A stretch of 16,922 nt of DNA, from assembly GCA_023426625.1 (NCBI GenBank), contig JAFAAJ010000140.1:1-16922 (forward strand), given 5' to 3'. Source of the stretch: Bacteroidota bacterium (GTDB taxonomy: Bacteria; Bacteroidota; Bacteroidia; Flavobacteriales; Weeksellaceae). The notes below the pieces were generated by a model. It worked only from the letters and a program-made list of their open reading frames with translations. It had not been told where the DNA came from and searched no databases. This document shows, piece by piece, positions 7,716 through 13,828 of the stretch. The position numbers were made by a program, and so were the translations under genes. Within the stretch, counting starts at the first letter, position 1. Each line of letters opens with the position of its first letter.

Positions 7716-7777
7716 TTATGCAATGGTTTTATGAACTCAACATTAGTTTTCCCAGAGGCTAATGTATTTTGCTTTAT

Positions 7778-7809
7778 CAAATCTATGACAAGTAGCTGAA
7801 GTTTCCAAA
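7778..7809 (-). promoter_or_regulatory. Bacteroidota-type promoter for the DUF1275 gene
   Basis: On the minus strand TTTG (7809-7806), then 20 bases, then TAGATTTG (7785-7778), matching TTG-N17-23-TAnnTTTG. The predicted leader is about 55 bases to the ATG at 7715. Confidence 0.6.
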
Positions 7810-7930
7810 TACTTCTTCTTTGTGAAAATTATTTTATTTTAATAGTTATTTTGTTTAAATTTTTCATTTTTAATGGCATTTTATTTGTTCCAATTGCATG
7901 TAAAGCATCAATTTACAAAATGCATAGCCT

Positions 7931-8896
7931 ATGAAAACCTTAATTGGATATCATTGTTCATTAGAAAGATATACGGCATCGGAACATTTAACTGCTGTTA
8001 AAATAGCTGCATCCAAAGGCTTTAAAGGAATAACCTGCTCCGATCATTTTTATCCGTGGAGTGTACGGCAGGGAGCTTCCATTGCTTCATGGCCATGGCT
8101 TGGAAGTGCAATGTCTACAGTGGCACTACCTTTTGGTGTGGTCACATCTCCTACAGAACGTTGCCATCCTCTTGTTGTTGCTCAATATATTGCTACATTA
8201 GCTTCTATGTACGAAGGAAGGCTTTGGGTAGCTTTAGGCAGCGGTCAACTGTTGAATGAACACATTACGAACCACCAATGGCCCGTAAAAAGTGAAAGGA
8301 ATGCAAGGTTAAAAGAATCTATTCATATCATTAAAAAACTGCTGGAAGGTCAGGCCCTTACTTTTGAAGGAAAATACTTTCAGGTGTATAATGAAAAACT
8401 CTTTACGCTACCTTCTTACCGTCCAAAACTGGTGGTTGCTGCCTTGTCGAATGAATCGGCGTATGAATTAGCCGGCTGTGCAGATGGAATAATTACAGTG
8501 GTTAAGCCTGTCGAAGACCAGAAAGAATTTATATATGCCTATCAACAGGGTGGTGGTGATAAGGAATCTATGTATTTGCAGGCAATTACATCGTATCATG
8601 AAGATCAGGAACAGGCAGAATATGAGGCATGGTACAATTGGCGACATGCGGTATTGGGCGCAAAATTACAATCGGAGATCCGAACTCCTGCTGATTTTGA
8701 CAGTGCAGTGGAAAATATCAGTATCGAACAGGTGAAAGAGGTGATAAGAATCTCATCCGACCCGGCAGAACATTCGGAATGGTTAAGGGAATACATGAGT
8801 TTGGGATTTGCCCAGATCTATATTCAGGATGTTTCCAATGATCAGATCTCAACCATTGACATGTATGGCAGACTGATTAATGAAATGGGTTTGTAA
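7931..8896 (+). CDS. Luciferase-like (LLM class) flavin-dependent oxidoreductase
   Basis: Cytosolic TIM-barrel flavin enzyme of 321 residues. Typical marks are SDHFYPW (37-43), resembling the substrate/cofactor loop of F420-type members, VALPFGVVTSPTERCHPLVVAQYIATL (64-90), GRLWVALGSGQLLNEH (96-111), and RNARLKESIHIIKKLL (123-138) followed by FEGKYFQV. The SDHF form resembles the subfamily once modelled as TIGR03885, thought to use a flavin other than F420 in bacteria without F420; that assignment is from memory. Substrate unknown. Transcribed alone after a 215-base AT-rich spacer; convergent with the minus-strand operon, with only 18 bases between the stops. Confidence 0.87.
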   Translation: MKTLIGYHCSLERYTASEHLTAVKIAASKGFKGITCSDHFYPWSVRQGASIASWPWLGSAMSTVALPFGVVTSPTERCHPLVVAQYIATLASMYEGRLWVALGSGQLLNEHITNHQWPVKSERNARLKESIHIIKKLLEGQALTFEGKYFQVYNEKLFTLPSYRPKLVVAALSNESAYELAGCADGIITVVKPVEDQKEFIYAYQQGGGDKESMYLQAITSYHEDQEQAEYEAWYNWRHAVLGAKLQSEIRTPADFDSAVENISIEQVKEVIRISSDPAEHSEWLREYMSLGFAQIYIQDVSNDQISTIDMYGRLINEMGL

Positions 8897-8914
8897 TTAA
8901 TGATTGTTTTGTTA

Positions 8915-9406
8915 TTACATCATTCCTGCATTAGCTCCCGATAACGTAGCGATAAAAAAGTTTACGGAATATACTGCCAGTAACAGTAATAATGTGTCGT
9001 GAGGTTTGGTGTTATCTGTTATATTATAGGTAATGTCATATCTGTATTGAAAATCTCTCCAATTAAATTTTGATTCTAATAACATCAACTTCTCCTTGTT
9101 TTTATTTTCTAAAATATACTTATTAGAGAATATATTATTTAATAATACAACATATTCCTCACCGCTTTGAAATGTAATCACAATTTTCCCATTCCAGCTT
9201 AATGACAGACTTGCAATGGGTACATCATTTTGCGTTAAAGAAATGCTGGATTGAAACAATCCATTAGGTTTTATTTGATAGGTTTCAGAATCTGTACATT
9301 TGATTTCTGCTGTTATAAACTGAATGTTTTCGTAAATAATTTCTCCTAAAAGCACTCCATTGTCTGTAACCTGAAATGATTTTCTATCGATTGAAATAGC
9401 TTCCAT
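8915..9406 (-). CDS. Unknown protein, beta-rich with C-terminal membrane helix
   Basis: 163 residues, not recognised with confidence. Residues 1-130 look like alternating beta strands with turn motifs. One hydrophobic helix follows at about 138-153 (TLLLLLAVYSVNFFIA), leaving a short tail, so it is probably tail-anchored in the inner membrane with the beta domain in the cytoplasm. The pattern of repeated strands ending in LESKFNWRDFQYRYDI loosely recalls Tubby/LURP-one-like beta-barrel domains; this is a weak impression that a structure prediction could test. It is the last gene of a three-gene operon, 11 bases after the HTH gene, which suggests it serves that system. Confidence 0.7.
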   Translation of the reverse strand: MEAISIDRKSFQVTDNGVLLGEIIYENIQFITAEIKCTDSETYQIKPNGLFQSSISLTQNDVPIASLSLSWNGKIVITFQSGEEYVVLLNNIFSNKYILENKNKEKLMLLESKFNWRDFQYRYDITYNITDNTKPHDTLLLLLAVYSVNFFIATLSGANAGMM

Positions 9407-9417
9407 AATTTTATTAT

Positions 9418-9621
9418 TTAAATATCGGTGTCTTCTAATATAAAAATGTTTTCTACTGGTGTACCAAATACATGAGCTATTTTTAAAGCTAACAGAGTTG
9501 ATGGGATAAATTTTCCTTTTTCAATAGCGTTCATTGCTTGTCTTGAGATTCCAATTTTTTCGGCTAAATCGGCTTGTGTCCAGTTCTTTTTTGCTCGTTC
9601 TACTTTTATTGTATTTCTCAT
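9418..9621 (-). CDS. Small HTH regulator (Xre/Cro family, YozG-like)
   Basis: 67-residue protein made of essentially one HTH domain. The helix-turn-helix covers about residues 15-35 (TQADLAEKIGISRQAMNAIEKG), followed by the packing helices ending in VFGTPVENIF. Proteins of this size and ending are usually DNA-binding repressors acting without a separate sensor domain. Its ATG overlaps the TGA of the upstream membrane gene (ATGA at 9618-9621), so the two are translationally coupled. Pairing of this regulator type with a small membrane protein recurs in Firmicutes and Bacteroidota. It probably represses its own operon; I could not define an operator. Confidence 0.9.
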   Translation of the reverse strand: MRNTIKVERAKKNWTQADLAEKIGISRQAMNAIEKGKFIPSTLLALKIAHVFGTPVENIFILEDTDI

Positions 9622-10001
9622 CTGTATTTACGTTTTGCAATGATAAATCCTATGATATAGTAGAAAAAGAAAGCAGGAAAAACGTATAAGAAATTCATTT
9701 CTTCAATCCCTGAACTGTTAACGATCTCCAACATTCCCACAATCATAACTGTAAGTAACGCTAAAACAAAAGCGATAGAAACGGCTTCTAAATGTATTCT
9801 CACTTGCAGTTCGTCTAGACTCCCGATGCTTTTAATAACCTTAATAGCATATACTCCAAGCAGAAATGCATTCATTAAAATAATAAGAACTGTAAACCCT
9901 AATGGTAAAACATATTGTGAAAGTATAAATACACTAATCACAAAGCATGTTGCAAACAATAATGCCCAGAATACGCTTTTTAATGGTAATGAATTTTTCA
10001 T
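9618..10001 (-). CDS. Small four-helix membrane protein paired with the HTH regulator
   Basis: 127 residues with four hydrophobic segments (about 9-29, 34-55, 74-94, 104-123) and a basic C-terminus (AKRKYR). Between helices 2 and 3 is SIGSLDELQVRIHLEAVSIAF (58-78). It resembles the charged D-E-x-x-x-x-I-x-x-x-A-x-S-I-A-F loop of small DUF2178-like membrane proteins that lie beside YozG-type regulators. Function unknown. First gene of the operon 10001-8915, with a TATCTTTG -7 box 21 bases upstream of its ATG. The pairing suggests a membrane stress or signal module controlled by the adjacent HTH protein, which is an inference. Confidence 0.82.
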   Translation of the reverse strand: MKNSLPLKSVFWALLFATCFVISVFILSQYVLPLGFTVLIILMNAFLLGVYAIKVIKSIGSLDELQVRIHLEAVSIAFVLALLTVMIVGMLEIVNSSGIEEMNFLYVFPAFFFYYIIGFIIAKRKYR

Positions 10002-10022
10002 TTATGTCATATATAATTAACA

Positions 10023-10030
10023 CAAAGATA
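10023..10030 (-). promoter_or_regulatory. Candidate -7 box of the membrane/HTH operon
   Basis: The minus strand reads TATCTTTG, a perfect TAnnTTTG box, ending 21 bases before the ATG at 10001. The -33 element is weak (a TTTA about 18 bases upstream), which would suit a promoter under repressor or activator control. Confidence 0.5.
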
Positions 10031-10078
10031 GGTAAATTATTCTAAATGTAAAGTATGTACGACAATTATAAAGATGAT

Positions 10079-10098
10079 CATAGTAAAATTAAACTATG
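10079..10098 (-). terminator. Weak hairpin after tRNA-Arg
   Basis: On the minus strand CATAGT and ACTATG form a 6 bp stem around an 8-base loop, about 32 bases after the tRNA 3' end. A true U run is lacking (ATCATCTTTATAAT follows), so termination here is doubtful. Confidence 0.3.
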
Positions 10099-10129
10099 GT
10101 ATACGGAATTATTGAAAAGATAAGAATTG

Positions 10130-10201
10130 TAGCCTCACCAGGAATCGAACCTGGATCTAAAGTTTAGGAAACTTCTATTCTATCCGTTGAACTATGAGGC
10201 C
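10130..10201 (-). tRNA. tRNA-Arg, anticodon CCU
   Basis: The full cloverleaf was folded by hand on the minus strand. The acceptor GGCCTCA pairs with TGAGGCT (first pair G-U). U8 is present. D-stem GTTC/GAAT encloses a loop with GG. Anticodon stem GAAGT/ACTTT encloses loop TTCCTAA, giving anticodon CCU, which reads AGG. The variable region is four bases, and T-arm CCAGG/CCTGG encloses TTCGATT. The discriminator is A, and the 3' CCA is not encoded (next bases CAA), so it must be added after transcription. The gene stands alone, with its own promoter at 10209-10239. Confidence 0.95.
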
Positions 10202-10208
10202 ATGAGAT

Positions 10209-10239
10209 CAAAGATATTAATTAATCTGATAAAATTCAA
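10209..10239 (-). promoter_or_regulatory. Promoter of tRNA-Arg(CCU)
   Basis: On the minus strand TTG (10239-10237), exactly 20 bases, then TATCTTTG (10216-10209). The -7 box ends only seven bases before the mature 5' end of the tRNA, so the precursor should have almost no leader. Confidence 0.72.
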
Positions 10240-10254
10240 TTGGGAAATTGGAAG

Positions 10255-10314
10255 TGAGATGAAAGAATCCGCTCTTTAGGAACGGATTCAGTAGATAAAA
10301 CATCTCATTTTTTT
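10255..10314 (+). terminator. Two-tier terminator-like fold with no upstream plus-strand gene
   Basis: TGAGATG (10255-10261) pairs with CATCTCA (10301-10307), immediately followed by seven T. Nested inside, GAATCCG (10265-10271) pairs with CGGATTC (10283-10289). All pairs are Watson-Crick. No plus-strand gene lies between 8896 and here, so the transcript it would end is unknown. Confidence 0.5.
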
Positions 10315-10326
10315 AATTAGACAACA

Positions 10327-10360
10327 ATAAAAAAGCACAGCCGACAATGCTGTGCTTAAA
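10327..10360 (-). terminator. Probable uvrA terminator
   Basis: AAGCACAGC (10333-10341) and GCTGTGCTT (10349-10357) form a perfect 9 bp stem with a 7-base loop. Read on the minus strand it runs into six T (some of them within the stem end), the standard arrangement. It lies about 216 bases past the uvrA stop, giving a long 3' tail; read on plus it is followed by AAATTTTTA and may also work weakly that way. Confidence 0.75.
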
Positions 10361-10488
10361 TTTTTATTTCAAATTTAATTGCAATTTCACAGTTGAAAAA
10401 AGCAAAAAATGTTTCCACCTCAGTTGTATTACATAGTAAATATAGGTAATATTTTAATACAAAATGTAAATTTAATGTTAAAATTCAC

Positions 10489-10518
10489 AAGTTATCCACA
10501 AAATAATGTTGATAACTT
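10489..10518. promoter_or_regulatory. Inverted pair of DnaA-box-like sequences
   Basis: Plus strand 10492-10500 is TTATCCACA, identical to the strong DnaA box. Minus strand 10515-10507 is TTATCAACA, one mismatch from TTATNCACA. They sit in 12-base inverted arms (10489-10500 and 10507-10518, one mismatch) around AAATAA. The surrounding bases are very AT-rich. It could be a DnaA-binding regulatory site, part of an origin, or chance. Confidence 0.45.
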
Positions 10519-10575
10519 TGACTTAGTTTTCTGTCATACGTTTTACTTAAGTTATGAATGGGTATTTCTTTGAAT

Positions 10576-13365
10576 TTATACCAACTTTTCCTTAATATAT
10601 TTAGCGGTATGAGATTTTTTATCTTCAGCAAGATCTTCAGGAGTTCCTGCAAATACCACTTCACCTCCGTGTTTTCCGGCTTCCGGACCAATATCAATGA
10701 TGTAATCAGCGCATTTGATGATATCTGGCTGATGTTCGATAACAATAACGGAATGCCCAAGATCGATTAATGCCTGTAATGATTTCAGTAATTTCTGAAT
10801 GTCATGGAAATGCAGTCCCGTAGAAGGCTCATCAAAAATGAATAAGGTTTTATCCGTAGTAACCCCTTTAATAAGGAATGAAGCCAGTTTCACACGTTGT
10901 GCTTCACCACCGGAAAGGGTAGAAGAGCTTTGTCCCAACTGTAAATATCCTAAACCTACTTCTTGTAAAGGGGTAAGTTTGGTCACAATTTTATCTTCAT
11001 TGTTTTCCTTGAAAAATTCCAGTGCTTCATCAACGGTCATGTGAAGAATGTCGGAGATGTTTTTCTCGTCATACTTCACTTCCAGGATCTCACTTTTGAA
11101 ACGGGTTCCTTTGCAGGCTTCACATTCAAGTTCAATATCCGCCATGAACTGCATGGAAACGTTGATCACACCTTCGCCTTTACACTCATCACATCGGCCT
11201 CCGTCTACGTTGAAAGAGAAATGTTTCGGCTTGTAACCCATCAATTTGGATGTTTTTTGCTTGGCAAAGAGATCTCTGATGTCATCATAAGCCTTTAAAT
11301 AGGTGACAGGATTGGAACGGGATGACTTACCAATTGGATTTTGGTCGATAAGCTCGATGTTTTTGATCAATTTTTTAGGGAATTCCACAGAGTCGTAATC
11401 TCCTTTTTTTCCACCCATTCCCAACTGGATCTGGATATCATTGGTAAGAATCTCCTTCATTAATGTAGATTTTCCACTTCCTGAAACTCCGGAAATCACC
11501 ACCAGACTTTCCAGCGGAACATCTACATCTATATTTTTAAGGTTATTCTGACGGGCTCCTTTGATGTGGATCCATTCTTTGGCTTTTCTTCGTTTGGAAG
11601 GAACTTCAATTTCCAGTCTTCCAGTCAGGTATTTTGAGGTTAAGGTATCTGCATTTTTCAGATCATTATAATCTCCTGCAAAAACAAGTTCGCCACCAAG
11701 ATACCCGGCTTCCGGACCAATATCGATGATATAATCTGCCGCTCTCATAACGTCTTCATCATGCTCAACGACAATAACGGTGTTTCCAAGGTCTCGAAGG
11801 TTCTTTAAAACTTCAATTAAATTCTCTGTATCCCTGGAATGCAGACCAATAGAAGGTTCATCTAAAATATAAATTGAACCCACTAAAGAGCTTCCTAAGC
11901 TTGTAGCCAGGTTGATCCTTTGGCTTTCTCCTCCGGAAAGGGTATTGGAAGTTCTGTTCAATGTTAAATATCCTAAACCTACTTTCAATAAGAATTCAAG
12001 GCGTGTTATGATCTCATACAGCAGTCTTTTGGCAACTTCCTGATCGTGTTCCGATAGTTTTAAGTTTTTCATTAAAGGGAAGAGCTCATCCAACGGCAAT
12101 TCGATCAAAGACTGAATATTGTGACCGTCAACTTTCACCCAGCTTGTTTCTTCTCTTAAACGAAGTCCTTCACAGATAGGACAAAGTGTTTTTCCACGAT
12201 AACGGGAAAGCATCACGCGGTACTGTATCTTGTATAAGTTTTCTTCAAGCATTTTGAAGAAATTATTGATGGAAGGGAAACTGCTGCTTCCGTCACCTTT
12301 CCATAAAAAGTTTTTCTGTTCTTTGGTAAGCTGATGATAAGGTTTGTGAATCGGGAAGTCTCCTGCTTTTTTAATAAAGGCTTTTTTCCATTCGCTCATG
12401 CTTTCACCTTTCCAGGAAACCACAGCGTCTTCATAGATGGATAATGTTTTGTTGGGAACGACAAGGTCTTCGTCTATTCCGATCACTTTTCCGTATCCTT
12501 CACAGGAAGGGCACGCTCCGTAAGGATTATTAAAGCTGAAAAAATGAACATTCGGCTCCAGGAATTCCATTCCGTCAAGCTCGAATTTATTTGAAAATTC
12601 CTTGATTTTTCCGGTTTCCGTATTTTTAAGAGCACAATACCCATGTCCTTCATAAAAAGCCATCTGTATGGAATCTGCAAGTCTTTGCAGGAAACTTTCG
12701 TCTTCTTCATAATAAAAACGGTCGATCACGAGATTGATGACCATACCTTTTTCAGGAGTAAAACCGAAGCTTTCCAGATCTTCGATCCCGGCTACATTTC
12801 CGTTGATCTCCAGTCTTGTAAATCCTGCAAGCTTCAACACATTCAAGGTGTCGGTGAAAGTTGCTTCATCATATTCCAAAGGAGCAGTCAATAAGAATGA
12901 TTCGTCTTTTTTGGCGGTTTTAATGAAATCCACCACATCAGAAACGGAATCTTTCTTCACTTCTTCTCCGGAAACGGGAGAGTAGGTTTTCCCGATCCTT
13001 GCGAACAGAAGCTTCATGTAATCATAAATTTCCGTTGAAGTTCCTACGGTGGAACGCGGGTTGGAAGAGATCACTTTTTGCTGAATGGCAATGGAAGGAG
13101 CGAGTCCTTTGATGTCATCCACTTTTGGTTTTTCAAGCTTACCCAAAAACTGACGTGCATAGGAGCTTAAGCTTTCCACGTATCTTCTCTGTCCTTCGGC
13201 ATAAATGGTGTCAAAAGCCAACGAAGATTTACCACTCCCGGAAACTCCGGTAATGACGATCATTTTATTTTTCGGGATTAATACATCTATGTGTTTCAGG
13301 TTGTTAAGGTGTGCGTTTTTAACGAAAACCTGTTTTTTTATATCTATTTCTGTAGTTGAAGCCAT
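10576..13365 (-). CDS. uvrA: Excinuclease ABC subunit A
   Basis: Damage-sensing ATPase of nucleotide excision repair; a UvrA dimer loads UvrB onto DNA lesions in the cytosol. It has 929 residues, full length for the family. Both ABC modules are complete: Walker A GVSGSGKS at 40-47 and 626-633, signature LSGGE at 476-480 and 817-821, Walker B ILDEP (500-504) and FIFDEP (842-847). The C-terminal zinc finger is intact: C725, C728, C748, C751. The N-terminal zinc module is reduced: where E. coli has a CxxC pair after the EFS segment, this protein reads EFSNKFELDGMEF (256-268), while CPSC (285-288) remains. That first finger is known to be dispensable in E. coli, so activity is expected. A lone gene; a -7 box lies 17 bases before the ATG, with no SOS box that I could identify. 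Confidence 0.97.
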   Translation of the reverse strand: MASTTEIDIKKQVFVKNAHLNNLKHIDVLIPKNKMIVITGVSGSGKSSLAFDTIYAEGQRRYVESLSSYARQFLGKLEKPKVDDIKGLAPSIAIQQKVISSNPRSTVGTSTEIYDYMKLLFARIGKTYSPVSGEEVKKDSVSDVVDFIKTAKKDESFLLTAPLEYDEATFTDTLNVLKLAGFTRLEINGNVAGIEDLESFGFTPEKGMVINLVIDRFYYEEDESFLQRLADSIQMAFYEGHGYCALKNTETGKIKEFSNKFELDGMEFLEPNVHFFSFNNPYGACPSCEGYGKVIGIDEDLVVPNKTLSIYEDAVVSWKGESMSEWKKAFIKKAGDFPIHKPYHQLTKEQKNFLWKGDGSSSFPSINNFFKMLEENLYKIQYRVMLSRYRGKTLCPICEGLRLREETSWVKVDGHNIQSLIELPLDELFPLMKNLKLSEHDQEVAKRLLYEIITRLEFLLKVGLGYLTLNRTSNTLSGGESQRINLATSLGSSLVGSIYILDEPSIGLHSRDTENLIEVLKNLRDLGNTVIVVEHDEDVMRAADYIIDIGPEAGYLGGELVFAGDYNDLKNADTLTSKYLTGRLEIEVPSKRRKAKEWIHIKGARQNNLKNIDVDVPLESLVVISGVSGSGKSTLMKEILTNDIQIQLGMGGKKGDYDSVEFPKKLIKNIELIDQNPIGKSSRSNPVTYLKAYDDIRDLFAKQKTSKLMGYKPKHFSFNVDGGRCDECKGEGVINVSMQFMADIELECEACKGTRFKSEILEVKYDEKNISDILHMTVDEALEFFKENNEDKIVTKLTPLQEVGLGYLQLGQSSSTLSGGEAQRVKLASFLIKGVTTDKTLFIFDEPSTGLHFHDIQKLLKSLQALIDLGHSVIVIEHQPDIIKCADYIIDIGPEAGKHGGEVVFAGTPEDLAEDKKSHTAKYIKEKLV

Positions 13366-13382
13366 AGTAAAATTAAGACTAA

Positions 13383-13390
13383 CAAAATTA
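13383..13390 (-). promoter_or_regulatory. Candidate -7 box for uvrA
   Basis: The minus strand reads TAATTTTG, matching TAnnTTTG, 17 bases before the uvrA ATG. No TTG is seen at the expected -33 distance, so support is partial. Confidence 0.4.
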
Positions 13391-13628
13391 CGAAATTTAA
13401 GAGAATTTCAGGTCTAAAATACTCAGTAATCTGCTTGGGATCCGAACATTGCATATTCTCCTAAAATCTCTTGTGATATTTATGTATTTCGCATGTCATT
13501 GTGATATGTAAAGAATATTATTCAATTGACAGAGGTGAATTTATCATTTTCATTATTTTTTTTCTGAGAGATATTGTTTTGTATTTTAAATTTTTATAAA
13601 ATTGTACCCGATAATTATGTAAATAGAA

Positions 13629-13679
13629 ATGAGAAAATTATTCAGAGATCTAGTTACACATTTAATGAGAAAAAGATAA
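13629..13679 (+). CDS. Possible 16-residue peptide gene
   Basis: ATG at 13629 encodes MRKLFRDLVTHLMRKR and stops at TAA 13677. The peptide is strongly basic, and its hydrophobic residues (L4, F5, L8, V9, L12, M13) fall on one face of a helix. A strong terminator follows 24 bases later, and a near -7 box (TAAAATTG, 13597-13604, one mismatch, with TTTG only 15 bases upstream) precedes it. Together these could form a small transcription unit of about 120 bases. A 16-codon frame can easily arise by chance; there is no proof of translation. It could be a leader peptide, a small membrane-active peptide, or part of a non-coding RNA. Confidence 0.3.
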   Translation: MRKLFRDLVTHLMRKR

Positions 13680-13703
13680 TTTACTGATTATTTTCCCACG
13701 CAC

Positions 13704-13731
13704 AAGGATGCAGCCAACTGCATCTTTTTTT
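13704..13731 (+). terminator. Strong plus-strand terminator upstream of the TonB receptor promoter
   Basis: GATGCAG and CTGCATC form a perfect 7 bp core around CCAA, extended by one G-T and two A-T pairs, then a run of T to 13731. It lies upstream of the promoter at 13745-13776 and so ends some other plus-strand transcript, perhaps the small unit at 13629-13679. Confidence 0.75.
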
Positions 13732-13744
13732 ATGACAACAATCA

Positions 13745-13776
13745 TTTGTTAGTCTTAACTAACTCTACTACTTTTG
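13745..13776 (+). promoter_or_regulatory. Promoter of the TonB-dependent receptor gene
   Basis: TTTG (13745-13748), 20 bases, TACTTTTG (13769-13776): a full match to the Bacteroidota consensus. The predicted start site is near 13782, leaving a leader of about 46 bases before the ATG at 13829. Confidence 0.7.
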
Positions 13777-13828
13777 AGGGATCGGAAAAACAGATTTTCA
13801 AAACCCTAACAGGACAATTTAAAAAGTT

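Larger units (their letters stand above)
10202..10575. other. 374-base non-coding region between tRNA-Arg and uvrA
   Basis: From low to high coordinate it holds the tRNA promoter (10209-10239), a nested terminator-like fold facing plus (10255-10314), the probable uvrA terminator (10327-10360), an AT-rich stretch of about 130 bases, and an inverted pair of DnaA-box-like sequences (10489-10518). Short open frames here and at the uvrA end do not look like proteins. Confidence 0.7.
13366..13828. other. 463-base region between uvrA and the TonB receptor gene
   Basis: Divergent intergenic DNA, very AT-rich. It holds the uvrA -7 box (13383-13390), a possible 16-codon ORF (13629-13679), a strong plus-strand terminator (13704-13731) and the receptor promoter (13745-13776). 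In 13391-13600 I see no gene, repeat or riboswitch. The B12 box sought because of the BtuB-sized receptor is absent. Confidence 0.65.

Noticed and set aside
10202..10575. Calling this gap the chromosomal origin
   Set aside because: Only two DnaA-like boxes are visible and no genome-wide skew can be seen from this window; kept as a candidate regulatory site only.
10485..10760. 91-codon minus-strand frame overlapping the 3' end of uvrA
   Set aside because: Most of it is uvrA read in another frame, and the rest covers the DnaA-box spacer. No promoter or protein-like pattern.
13366..13828. Cobalamin riboswitch ahead of the BtuB-sized receptor
   Set aside because: I looked for the B12 box and its paired arms and found neither; the hairpin at 13704-13731 lies upstream of the receptor promoter and so cannot act as an attenuator in its leader.
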